The notes beneath the pieces were generated by a model. It was not told the DNA's origin and did no database searches. It saw only the letters and a program-made list of their open reading frames with translations. DNA of 64,000 nucleotides from Septoria linicola. Its lineage: Eukaryota > Ascomycota > Dothideomycetes > Mycosphaerellales > Mycosphaerellaceae. Location of the stretch: contig CP099420.1 of assembly GCA_024114885.1 (NCBI GenBank), positions 310,001-374,000 on the forward strand. The letters run 5' to 3'. Each line of letters opens with the position of its first letter. The first letter of the stretch is position 1. Both the position numbers and the translations under genes were made by a program. Below, piece by piece: positions 34,046 through 43,420 of the stretch.

Positions 34046-35793
34046 CTAAGGTTTTGGCATGGAGTCGGGCTGGTCTATACCCAGCTCCAACCATACCTGT
34101 CGACCGAAGGAACTGCGAGCCTGTACGCGTGCTAGTTTAGGATCCTTCCGCATGCTCTTGTATATACTCAATCGCGCATTCCATACATCCGCATCCAAGT
34201 CAGCGAGAACGTTCTCAAGAGACCTAGCATCTTCGCAGGCTCCCTGTAAACGAAGCAGATAAGCGGCTCGTAGTGAGTATGAGGCACTGGACCGCTTTTG
34301 GCATCCTTCTTCCATTGCTTCATGCGTTCCACCGCGCCAGGGCTGCGGATCCAGTCTAAATAAAGTGCCGGATCTGGCTTTTCCGGATGGAACAGCATCA
34401 GCTGGGCCCGTACCGCCCGGCTCTTGAAGCTGTTCTGATGACCCGACGCAGAGTCATGATGCCGGGTCACATGTGTGACAAAGCGTTCGAATAGCTCGCA
34501 AGGCGGTGCCCAGTCTCGCTGGAGAGCAGCAAGAATGGCATTGCATGCGTAGCCGTCCCACATCCCCTTCAGGTCCTTGTATTCTAGGTAGAATTCGATT
34601 GCGGCATCAGCATTCACAGACCAATATAACTTGGCATAAACCATTGCAATTAGAACCTGTGCCGGCCAGTCGAAATAGGTATAGTGTGACGCGGTAGGCG
34701 TCCCCATACCTGGCAGGCGGGCCCATAGCGGCTGCTGCCGCCTATGCGTATGAGGGCGATTTTCGAGCTTGCCGCGGAGGTTATGGACTATTATCCTTCA
34801 TGCTACTACTACTGAGGTTAGCGAGGACTACTCAGGTTACTACTTAGCGATCATACAATGCAGCATTGTTTGACAACGTGTTCCACTTGCTACCTGTCCT
34901 CCGCCGGCGCCGCTACTACGCGATCCTGATAGGCTTATAGCCTATACGGCCTACTATGGCTGCCGACGTACACCTCCGCGACTACGCGCCGTAGGCACGC
35001 CGCCAATCTGCCTACTACACCTGCCACCAACTGCTACGTAGGGCTATCGCCCGACTCCGGCCCTACGACCTGCGTGTAGACTCACACACTGCTACCCCTA
35101 GGTTGGTTGTGGGTTTGCGTGCTACAATAGTTCGCGTGAAGATAGTCGATTCCTTTCGCTTTCGGAGCCATCGCAGCGCCTGCACGCAGATCTTCTGTAG
35201 CTGACCAGATGCGTAGGCAACTTCCTACGGCTTGAGACCTATCTTCGGCCTCGAGGTACCAGCATAAATGACCCAGAAGCTCCCTTCTGAGTGTGAGATC
35301 CCACTGCTTAGGATCCGTGCCCAGGAGCCATTTCATGATAATTCATGATAAGCGTTGCTTTCACGTCTGCTGCCTTCGTTCTTTGCAGTTTTCGAGGCAG
35401 AGACTGGATGTGCTCTTGAGAAGCCTTGAGCACCTTCGTTGCCTCAATACTACTGGCGTGCCCATTCTCTGCCTGCTCCAGGAACTGCTGGACATCAACC
35501 AGCCCAACCTCTGGCTTTTCTTGCGCTACGTGAGTTGAACGTCTCGGGTATTCCTCTTCTCTTCGATATCCATGCTGGCTCAGGTGCCGTCTTATGGTAA
35601 ATTGAGACTGCGGTGTGGCAGCGATTGCCCCATCGTCTAGCTTATCATTGGCATTGAGGCATCTCGAAGAAAGGTGCAGTCCGCGTGGACCGAGTAATAT
35701 CGTGGCTTGTTGAGGACTTCTACAGAAATTGTATGTCTTCGAACTCCAGTATGACAGTGACTTGCTTGCCACTGGAGAATGCGAGGATAGCAT
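34046..35793 (-). pseudogene. Disrupted gene for an unknown, probably mitochondrial, helical-repeat protein
   Basis: Three protein-like blocks in order on the minus strand. Block 1 starts at ATG 35793 with a Ser/Arg-rich, acid-poor N-terminus like a mitochondrial presequence and runs to KATLIM. There a 10-bp tandem duplication (TTCATGATAA at 35332-35341 and 35342-35351) shifts the frame; with one copy the text would continue MKWLLGTDPKQWDL, which is open in the next frame to about 35082. Block 2 (from 34707) starts after about 370 bp of unrelated sequence with YTYFDWPAQVLIAMVYAKLY...AAIEFYLEYKDLKGMW, resembling pentatricopeptide-type helical repeats. Near 34270 a further 1-nt shift leads to block 3, LENVLADLDADVWNARLSIYKSM, which ends at 34046. 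Function unknown; a PPR-like organellar RNA protein is only a guess. Confidence 0.65.
34708..35081. other. Foreign segment interrupting the gene; boundaries approximate
   Basis: Noncoding sequence of TAC/GTA-rich composition lying between two halves of the disrupted gene. It contains short hairpins: ATAGGC/GCCTAT at 34929-34945, and CGTAGGGC (35037-35044) with GCCCTACG (35060-35067). No open frame and no clear terminal repeats; a non-autonomous transposon remnant or a decayed large intron are both possible. Confidence 0.4.
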
Positions 35794-36221
35794 GAAGGAG
35801 GAGGGAAGCCACCAAGTCGACTTGCTTGAACGACTGGAAGACGCGCAGAGTTTGAGCTAGAGAGATGGACATCGTGCCTCGTCTCGAGGTCACTACATGT
35901 CAGGTTTCTTGATCGTGCTCCAGTCATTCTGATTTTTGTCCATGGTCTCCTACATCTTCTAACCAAAGTCCGAATCCACTTGGAAACATGCAAGAGGATC
36001 ATGCGAAGTACTGCTATAGGTCCAGTCACGTACTCAGTCGCTCAAGATGAGCTTGAAGCAAAAGCTACTGGATCTCATCTTCCAGGCAACATGATAAGCC
36101 TTCATCATTCAAAAGAGCAGCTGAAGATGGACTATGGACCACGGATCTAAGGCTATCCCAGACTGAAGCTGGAACAGCCTTTGACAAGTAATTCCGATGA
36201 TTACTAGCCAAGCTATATTCC
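35794..36221. other. Intergenic, nothing supported
   Basis: About 430 bp between the disrupted gene and the membrane-protein gene. No coding segment, repeat or RNA gene seen. Confidence 0.45.
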
Positions 36222-36956
36222 ATGGTTCCCACAAACTCTAGAAGTCTGGTAGAAGTACTCTCGCCTTTCTGCGAAGAGCTTCCCTTTCTCAACTACCTAA
36301 TTCTTACGACCAGCTTCTACGTGCCCGGCGAATACGCCAATCGAAGTCCCTCAGCAGCTATGGACATTAACATCCCGCTTCACCAACAACAGTTCGAGGC
36401 TGGCATGACATACCTTGCATTTACCTGGGCTGCCGCATTCCCGGCAATTCACATAGTGATCGTCATGATCTTCGGAGTCGCCTTGACGAATCGCATCAAC
36501 TCAAGATCTTCCGCCATAACCCTCACATGTTTCTTCGCCATTACCATTTGCATCTCTGTAGTGATCACGAGCCTGCTAGTGCCATGGTCTACGACAGAGA
36601 TCCGACAATCGCCTTTGGGATTCTCGGAAAACGACCACGACATCCTCTACATGGCGGACCGATGTGTAGATCAAGGTGTTATCAACATGATAACTTGCGC
36701 GCTGACGACAATGCGAACAAGCGCGAGTGCTATATACATGCACGAAGGCTTTGCTGGCTTTCCATGGGTATTCTGGCAACTATTCTTGCTCATTTTCGTC
36801 GGCCCCTTGTTGATGCTCATATCTCTGGTACCAATCTTCTGTCAGCCTGAGCCGAATTGTAGACTGAATCTGGAACGCGACGAAAAGATCGGGGGATGGA
36901 AAGGTCTAGCAAGCGTACACAGGGATCAGTGCAATTGCATAGGCTGGAAAGGATGA
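36222..36956 (+). CDS. Hypothetical three-helix membrane protein
   Basis: Not recognised. A single 244-residue frame with ATG at 36222; a second ATG at 36360 (MDINIPLHQQ) would remove a hydrophobic N-terminal patch and is a fair alternative. Membrane helices are visible at about residues 62-90 (TYLAFTWAAAFPAIHIVIVM), 97-122 (AITLTCFFAITICISVVI) and 179-207 (WVFWQLFLLIFVGPLLMLIS). A soluble loop with several Cys, Asp and His lies between helices 2 and 3, and a short Cys-containing tail (CQPEPNC, CNC) ends the protein. Layout suggests a small integral membrane protein of unknown role. Confidence 0.6.
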   Translation: MVPTNSRSLVEVLSPFCEELPFLNYLILTTSFYVPGEYANRSPSAAMDINIPLHQQQFEAGMTYLAFTWAAAFPAIHIVIVMIFGVALTNRINSRSSAITLTCFFAITICISVVITSLLVPWSTTEIRQSPLGFSENDHDILYMADRCVDQGVINMITCALTTMRTSASAIYMHEGFAGFPWVFWQLFLLIFVGPLLMLISLVPIFCQPEPNCRLNLERDEKIGGWKGLASVHRDQCNCIGWKG

Positions 36957-37358
36957 ACAAGTTTGGAACAGTAGCGGGCGATGTCGTCGATCTGGCTTAC
37001 AAGCTACACAGAAGCCTGCACTATGCTCATTCGAAGTTGTGTCATGCTGCGACGAAGTAGTAGTGACCTCGACCACTAGTACCGCTGCAAGGCAAGCCCA
37101 ATATTATGCTACACACTCCGAACTGTAGTCGCTGCATCAGATTAGCCCTTCTCTACAGTCTCTTTCAGATCGTCCACATTCGCTCGGGCTCATGGAAGTC
37201 TCACGCCAAGTGCTACACAAAATAAGTCAGTCACTTTCATCATCGTCGTAGCAACTCGATCATCTTACCTTCCAGCCAAAGAATTGACTCGCCAGACAGT
37301 GCTTCCTCGCAACATTGCGCTCATTTCCCTTTCGCTCACACCTCGGAACAGCTGTTGC
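36957..37358. other. Intergenic, nothing supported
   Basis: About 400 bp between convergent genes. No coding segment, repeat or RNA gene seen. Confidence 0.45.
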
Positions 37359-37796
37359 TCACTCTCTCTCCCACTTCTTCTTACACTCCTCGACCCTCTT
37401 CCTCTCCTTCTCTGCTCTCTCCTTCACTTGCTTTACCTCCCGCTCCAAAGCCATTCCAGTACAGGACATCGGCGTAGTTACTGGAGCAGCTATCTTCTGC
37501 TTCACCTTCTCGGCTTTCTCCAGTGCCTCATCGACTGTCGCTAGTAGCTCTGTGTCGTATGTAGCGAGAGTTTTGAGGAAGAATGGGAGACATTCGTCTC
37601 TGATTCGCTTGTTGACGTGCAGGAGTGGGTGGTCGAGAGGCTTGGTGAAGTAGAAGATAGTGGGTTTAAAGACGAGATCGTAGATATCGAGGCGCAGCTC
37701 GACTGGGAGAGCGAGAAGCGGTGGAAGTGTAACGGCTAATGGAAGTGGTGCTGGACTCGAGGCGGCGAGATCGTCTTTGTTCTTTGGTCGCGACAT
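37359..37796 (-). CDS. Small ELR-IY (2EXR/F-box-like) protein
   Basis: A 145-residue protein starting MSRPKNKDD at 37796; the frame is open to an ATG at 37910, so a 38-residue longer form is possible. The core LPPLLALPVELRLDIYDLVF is the LPxELRxxIYxxxF signature of a large fungal family (often 2EXR or F-box-like) thought to mediate protein binding. It is followed by PLLHVNKRIRDECLPFF, the second conserved half. The C-terminal third is a highly charged predicted coiled coil (KVKQ, EREVKQVKERAEKERKRVEECKKKWERE). A GTAAGAAG donor-like sequence near the end leaves room for a further exon. Two relatives lie at 39620-40300 and 42929-43420. Confidence 0.65.
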   Translation of the reverse strand: MSRPKNKDDLAASSPAPLPLAVTLPPLLALPVELRLDIYDLVFKPTIFYFTKPLDHPLLHVNKRIRDECLPFFLKTLATYDTELLATVDEALEKAEKVKQKIAAPVTTPMSCTGMALEREVKQVKERAEKERKRVEECKKKWERE

Positions 37797-37943
37797 GTTA
37801 ATGTGTCGAGGACTGTTATCGAGTCCTTGATGATGGTTCTGCTTAATGGTGATTTCGTGGTGGTGATTTCCTCTTCCTCGCCCATCTATCGAGGGAGTCT
37901 CCACACTCAACGCTCAGTAGGCCTTCCATCTCTGATGGTCCTC

Positions 37944-38430
37944 TTGTTGCTCGCTGTGTTTGCCTCCAGTGGTCTAGTTGGCAGACAGTCTAGCAGAACG
38001 TCCCAACACCCTGATCCTGCATGGTGATGTACAGAAGACTCCCGAGCAGTCATTACTCACTATATTTGTCTCGCCCAGCGTGCTGACATCTCTCTGTCTG
38101 ATCGTAGCCATCATCGTTTGCTGTGTCTGCCTCCAGCGGTTCGGTCGCTTACGATCTAGCAGAAGCTTCTATTGCTCCAGTCCTGAATAGCGATGTACAG
38201 AGGAATCACAAGCAACTGTTGCTCACTGTGCTTACCTTTCCTCAATCAACCATCATCGCTCGCTGTGTCTGCCTGAAGTTGCTTAGTCGATAACGATGTG
38301 GCAGAGAGTGCCAATGCTCTGGTCCTGCATGGCGATGCACAGAAGACTCACAAGCAACGATGCTCACTCAGCTTACATCGTTCATCGTTTCGTCCTCTCT
38401 ACTACTGAACGTAGTGACCATCACTCGCTG
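37944..38430. repeat. Diverged tandem repeat array, about 140-170 bp period
   Basis: At least three decayed copies begin near 37944, 38109 and 38251, with a fourth partial start near 38419. Shared phrases in each copy are CGCTGTGTCTGCCT (or close), then CTGCATGGCGATGTACAGAAGAC and a following TGCTCACT. Copies differ by substitutions and small indels. The array lies immediately upstream of the ELR-IY gene at 37359-37796. Confidence 0.75.
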
Positions 38431-39619
38431 AGATACTGCTGCGAACAAGGATTTCGGCTCTTGGTCTCGGTTTGACTGGCCATTGATGGGAAGCAGCCTC
38501 CGCAGTACTTTGAGGCTACGTTTTCGTTGTCCATACTGCTCAAACAGAGTTGCCTTTTTGACGGTCTTTAGACACAGGTCATCTTTCGGCAGCGTGGAAG
38601 GTCTATGTGCCTTGTGCACACTTGCCCGTGATTGAGCTCGTCTGAAGTTAGAGGGCGAAAGGGAAGAACGTGTGGCGCAATGTATAGGAAGACCACAAGC
38701 TATCCTCGCCCTCTAAGCTTGCGCCATCTAGCAAACGGCTCTCTCCGTATCTGGACGTAGTTGACATGGCTTGCTGAGTTTTGCGCCTTGGCCTGGACTC
38801 TGTGGCCATGCAGAGCCAGAGGTCGTGATGGACCTGTCCCTCCCAGAGCGTGTGTCCTCCAGTGACTACCCAACGCCTGCAGTCAAGGCTCTTCTGTCGG
38901 TGTGTAGTGGTTGGTAAGACTAATGCCTAATTACTAATGGTATATAGTACAAAGCTCATATGCCCAGCAGCGCTTAGGCTCTCGATGCCTCTACGGCATT
39001 AAGGTCGACGATGAGTATGTCTTGGGCGCAGATGTGGATAGCTGTGCCGTGCAGTTGCGGGTTCGACATTCTGATATATAGCCGTGATTGACGATTACGA
39101 ATGATGGTAAGATTACATTCGCTGATGCGGCGAGTGTTAGTCAACGATTTAATTCAACGCCTTGTGGTGTCTGTGTATTAGATCAGGAGTGTTATCAGAG
39201 ATTTAAGTACATGGCGAGCCGGAGCTTCAAGCGAATTGACTATTAGCCAAATTGAGGTTAGCATATCTCTTCACTTCAAATGGAAGCTGTGATTGTCCCT
39301 TTTTGCGTGGCTATGGGATGTAACAGCATAAGTAGCTCGCGCTCACTAAGCTTGAGTTTTGCAACGCGAGTGCGCTGTCCCCTTCCGATTGTGGCCCTGT
39401 GTCTTCAGTCTGTATGAACCCAGCTGCTCAGTCTGTGACCCCTCTTCGAGTTCTCCGTTCCTCCTCTGGTATGACCATGCAATCAATTCTTACAAGCAAT
39501 CGGCGCTCACCAAGCCTGTCTGACGTAGCGTACCGACGTCTCTGGTCTTATCACTCACCTCCACCACTTGCTGAATCTGTCCTTCGTTGCTTAATCTTTG
39601 CCTACTTCCTAGAAGAGCA
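38431..39619. other. Intergenic, no supported gene
   Basis: About 1.2 kb. Short arginine- and serine-rich frames only; some AT-rich stretches around 38930-39250. No repeat with clear boundaries. Confidence 0.45.
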
Positions 39620-40300
39620 TTAGAAATCTCGCCAGCTGTTGATAGTCTTCACAATGGGTAGCTTTCGGAATAGAGTGAGTGTCTTGTAGTTTGACGGATC
39701 GTCCTCGTCAGGATCGTCGTTCTCGATGTCGTGAATCTTGATCTCGGTGTACTCGAGCCAGCAGCTTGCCTCTGTCGCAACTCTGTCGATCTCGTCCTTC
39801 AAGTTCCACCACAAGCACTTTTCAAGCGTAGTTCCATCCTTGGTGAACATGTCTCTGATGGCAAAATGGAACGCCAGTGGCTCCGAAACTGGCTCGAAGA
39901 TGGGAGAGTAGAGCCACATGGCCAACTCCGCACGCTCTCGCTCGAAGGTGTTCATGTTGTTCAAATTATCACGATATGCATTCACAGCGTTGATGTGAAG
40001 TGGCAAGGCTTCGGCGGAGATTTTCTTGCTTGTGCGAAGGAGAGGGTGGCGTAGCGCGAGGAAGGGAGGCAGGGAGACGACAGGCTTTAAAGGAGGTGTA
40101 TTCTCGATCGTACCCGAAGGAGCATTCAGCTGGGTAGCGTGATCGTCTGCGCGTGCTTGGATGCGTTGACGGCAGGTGTCCATGTGATCGGCGAATGCAT
40201 GCTCATAGACTTCGAGTCGCAATTCGGTTGGAAGGTCGAGAAAGCGAAAATGGCTCAATACAGGCGCTACAGCGCGTGTGCTCGACGCTGCATTGCCCAT
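39620..40300 (-). CDS. ELR-IY (2EXR/F-box-like) protein with MGN N-terminus
   Basis: A 226-residue member of the LPxELRxxIY family. ATG at 40300 (MGNAASSTRAV) was chosen; Gly2-Asn3 with Ser6 resembles an N-myristoylation site. An upstream ATG at 40444 in the same frame would add 48 residues. The signature FRFLDLPTELRLEVYEHAF is at residues 18-36. FLALRHPLLRTSKKISAEALP is the second conserved block. The remainder is mixed alpha/beta with an acidic patch (NDDPDEDD) and no membrane segment. It lies between relatives at 37359-37796 and 42929-43420 and has no visible partner domain. Binding role inferred from the family only. Confidence 0.7.
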   Translation of the reverse strand: MGNAASSTRAVAPVLSHFRFLDLPTELRLEVYEHAFADHMDTCRQRIQARADDHATQLNAPSGTIENTPPLKPVVSLPPFLALRHPLLRTSKKISAEALPLHINAVNAYRDNLNNMNTFERERAELAMWLYSPIFEPVSEPLAFHFAIRDMFTKDGTTLEKCLWWNLKDEIDRVATEASCWLEYTEIKIHDIENDDPDEDDPSNYKTLTLFRKLPIVKTINSWRDF

Positions 40301-40587
40301 TACGGACCGCTGAGCTGTCTGCGTATCTGATGGGTGGGCTGCGGTATGAGAGACCACTGTCGAGTTGGGACTGCAATGATGGACTTGAAAGGTCGAGGGA
40401 AAGTCGCGTCGCGCCGGAACGTTTGCCACCGCTGCTAGCGACATTAGACTCAGGCACGCCTGCAGACAGCGCCAGTAAGCACCTCTACGGGCAACACATT
40501 GATCGTCGACCGTGGAGGTCCCAATTCAACTCCCTACCTGTCTTCTAAACATGGAAGCTATAGGGTGTAGCAACCTTCGTCGAATCC

Positions 40588-42309
40588 TCAGCCGAACCAG
40601 ATACCAGTCTGCTGACCACCTTTGATGCTGGTGCTCATGCCCTCTCGAATGATGCGATCCTTTAGTGCGCCAATCTTGCCCAGATCTGCAGACAGCTCAT
40701 CCTTACGCTTCGGCGAGGTAGCGATGTCGCTTGCACTTTGCCAGAACTTCCACGTACTTGGCTTCGTGGCAATGACCTCGGGCTGCTCGCTCAGACGCTG
40801 CAGCATAAGCTCCCAGTTGCCGACGCCCGTGAGTAGGCATTCTTTGCACTTCTTCCTCTCAGCATCAGCATTCGAGCCTGGGGCCTCAATGAGATCCTTG
40901 CTGGTCAGCTGGCCATCCGCGATTGTGACAGCCTGCTTCGTCCAGCTCAGGCCTTCTTCGGTGCTCGAGCTTGAGCTGGCGAACAGGATCTCCCCAATGT
41001 ACAGCATGAGCTCGCTTTCAGCACACGTAGGCTGGGCCTTTGTGCGCACAAGCGGAATGTCGCCGCTTTGTGGTGGATCCGGAAACTTGGGTGGCACAAA
41101 GATGAGATTCCAGATTTGGGATCCTGGTTGCTCCGCAGCTTCTGGTGGCGGTGGGAAAGGCGATACAGGCGCTGTTCGACGCGCTCGAAGAACGGAGAGC
41201 AGAATCGGAAGTGCTTGATCGATACTGCCAGTCCTAGCGTGATGGCTTGCCAGCGCGGTCGTAGCCTTGAGGATGTTTGGAGTAATGTCGGCCGTAGCAG
41301 ACTCTTTGAGAACAAAGGTTTTCTCGTCAAGCACATCAGCATGTCCCAGCTCCGCCTTCAGGCCATTCTTTGCGATATCGACAGCCCATCTGTACATTTC
41401 CATGGCAGCATCGTTCGTGCCCTGGAACTCCAGCCAATTTGCATATGCAAGTGCTGCATCTAGCTGCTGACCAGTTGTGAAGCCTTTGCCAGTGATGACC
41501 TTGAGGTAGAATGTCTCCGGTGCAGGATATGGCCTAATGCAATCTTCTTCTCTTGGAGCAGCCTTCATATATGGTGGCGTTGGTCTTGGATCCGGATTTG
41601 AAGGACCTGTCATGACATCCTTCGGGAATACCAGTTGTCTTGTGGTGTCCAGGATCATGCCATCAAGATGCTCAGCAGCTTTGGCACACAGCAAAAGAGC
41701 CTCGCAATAGCCTGACCTCCACGGCCAGCTCTTCTCGCTGATATCAAAGCCGGCTTTGCCCACACCAGGAATCAGGAGTTCGCCTTCTCCGTCTCCCAGT
41801 AGATCATGCAGCCCCTTTCCTTCGTTCTGGCCATCTTCTAGTCTGGCTACAAGCTTCAGTGCGGTACTGCCCACTTTAGCCCAATCTACAATGCCGCCAC
41901 CACTCTTCAGACTCTCATCTTGGTCTGAGAACACTCTGGCTGCCCTCAGTAACTGCCTCGTCTGCCATCGCCATTCACTTGGAGTAGGATTGACACGCTC
42001 ATCCATTTCTATGTTGACGCCGAAGTAGGCGATTCCGCCCAGGACGAGGAAAGTCCACCCCAGAGCAGTCCATTTGGCAGCGAGAACAAATTGCTGCTTT
42101 GCAAATGCACGATTACTACTAGAGAGAAGACGCGCAAGCTGACCAGAAGGACCATTCAGCGGGCGCTGATATGTCTGGGCAAGATAGGGCAGCTGGGGGC
42201 GTGGCGGCGTGAGCTGTGTGAATGTCCGATGGGGGCGGAGGTTGCTGCTGGGAGGCCGTAGAGGGCGGAGCGAGGGTATTCTCGTCGACATGGCGCGGTG
42301 CGATAGCAT
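40588..42309 (-). CDS. Mitochondrial inner-membrane TPR-like protein (Mgr3-like)
   Basis: An intact 573-residue frame. The N-terminus (MLSHRAMSTRIPSLRPLR...) is rich in Arg/Ser/Pro and free of acidic residues, as in mitochondrial presequences. One transmembrane helix follows at about residues 77-97 (ALGWTFLVLGGIAYFG). The rest is soluble and helical, with repeats such as GQQLDAALAYANWLEFQGTNDAAMEMYRWAVDIA and LKATTALASHHARTGSIDQALPILLSVLRA that read as TPR units. The layout matches Mgr3, a substrate adaptor of the i-AAA protease, though the assignment is by architecture only. A second ATG at 42291 could serve as start. Confidence 0.7.
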   Translation of the reverse strand: MLSHRAMSTRIPSLRPLRPPSSNLRPHRTFTQLTPPRPQLPYLAQTYQRPLNGPSGQLARLLSSSNRAFAKQQFVLAAKWTALGWTFLVLGGIAYFGVNIEMDERVNPTPSEWRWQTRQLLRAARVFSDQDESLKSGGGIVDWAKVGSTALKLVARLEDGQNEGKGLHDLLGDGEGELLIPGVGKAGFDISEKSWPWRSGYCEALLLCAKAAEHLDGMILDTTRQLVFPKDVMTGPSNPDPRPTPPYMKAAPREEDCIRPYPAPETFYLKVITGKGFTTGQQLDAALAYANWLEFQGTNDAAMEMYRWAVDIAKNGLKAELGHADVLDEKTFVLKESATADITPNILKATTALASHHARTGSIDQALPILLSVLRARRTAPVSPFPPPPEAAEQPGSQIWNLIFVPPKFPDPPQSGDIPLVRTKAQPTCAESELMLYIGEILFASSSSSTEEGLSWTKQAVTIADGQLTSKDLIEAPGSNADAERKKCKECLLTGVGNWELMLQRLSEQPEVIATKPSTWKFWQSASDIATSPKRKDELSADLGKIGALKDRIIREGMSTSIKGGQQTGIWFG

Positions 42310-42928
42310 CCTGCTGGTGTTGTGCTGGATCTACAGCATGGAGAGGCTCCATGAGTGATGAGGTCAAGGATGCAGCCGAGCTCGGATATGCCAAGACTTT
42401 CCGCCGCGGCCTCCACTTCGAATGGCAGTCTGCTTCTTGTCTTCGACATCCCCATCGTGCCTTCATATACGCACACTGACTTTGCAATGTCGACTTAAAG
42501 GGCAGCGACGAGTCTATGAATATCTCGTAGGACCTTGATGATATCGCGAACCACGATTCCAATAGCTTCCACACAGCGGCAACTGAGAAGATTCTCAAAT
42601 TCAGACATCGAATCAGAAGGTGAGCGACATACACAAGACTTGCCTTAACATGAGTTTCAGAGGCCTTGGAAACCCGAGAAGGCTGCCTAAGCATGTCGGA
42701 ACCTTGAGTGGACATTCCACTATGCTTCGGCCGTCCATGGAACCGTGTGAACCGTCACAAAGTCTAATGCACTCACAGCAAGTTACATTCCGGCACTTCG
42801 AGGTCACACGTGCCATGTCGTGAGTTGCTGGAACTTTGCCTAGAAGACCCAGATCGAAAGAAGGTCGGCGGTTTTTTCGTGATCATCACAGCTACATTTA
42901 CACACCACTCCAACAGCCAAGATCAAGC
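42310..42928. other. Divergent intergenic region
   Basis: About 600 bp between the Mgr3-like and ELR-IY genes. No separate coding segment supported. Confidence 0.4.
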
Positions 42929-43420
42929 ATGCCATCCGTCCCTGCCGCGGTCCACGCTCGGTGGGTTGCATATTGTCAAAAGCTTGCCACTGCTCAGATG
43001 CTTCATTATGACCACAAATGTCCATTTCTGGAGTTGCCCGTCGAGCTGCGCCTAAGAATCTACGACTATGTAATCGTCAACGACGTAGCAGCGGCTGACA
43101 TCACCAAAATCACGCCTCTCAGGCACCCAATGCTCGAGGTCTGCAAGTCCGTCCGGAGAGAGGCGAATCAGGAATTTGACGATGAAGGTATCCGCTTGTT
43201 CAGCGAGAAGTTGGACGACATCCTATCCGAAGCCTATGACAGGGAAGACGAGGCTTTCGCATCATTCCACGGTGTCTGGGTTCTAAGTGAAGAAGGCGCC
43301 AAATTCTGGCACGATGAGTACGATCTCGCGCAAGACAGATCTTACCAGGCCGAGCGAGCGCAAGCATGGGTGAAGTGCGAGGAAAGGAAGCGAATTCATA
43401 GGTGCAACTACACGGACTGA
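42929..43420 (+). CDS. ELR-IY (2EXR/F-box-like) protein, third local copy
   Basis: A 163-residue protein starting at ATG 42929 (MPSVPAAVHARW); upstream the same frame has only a TTG. CPFLELPVELRLRIYDYVI is the family signature at about residues 32-50, followed by PLRHPMLEVCKSVRREANQEF, the second block. The C-terminus is acidic then basic and helical. It is the nearest relative in the window of the two proteins at 37.4 and 39.6 kb in the signature, but they share little outside it, so the copies are old or independent family members. No membrane segment or signal peptide. Confidence 0.7.
   Translation: MPSVPAAVHARWVAYCQKLATAQMLHYDHKCPFLELPVELRLRIYDYVIVNDVAAADITKITPLRHPMLEVCKSVRREANQEFDDEGIRLFSEKLDDILSEAYDREDEAFASFHGVWVLSEEGAKFWHDEYDLAQDRSYQAERAQAWVKCEERKRIHRCNYTD

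Noticed and set aside
40622..41463. Plus-strand frames of up to 198 codons opposite the Mgr3-like gene
   Set aside because: Antisense shadows; the minus-strand frame is continuous over 573 codons with a presequence and TPR-like repeats.
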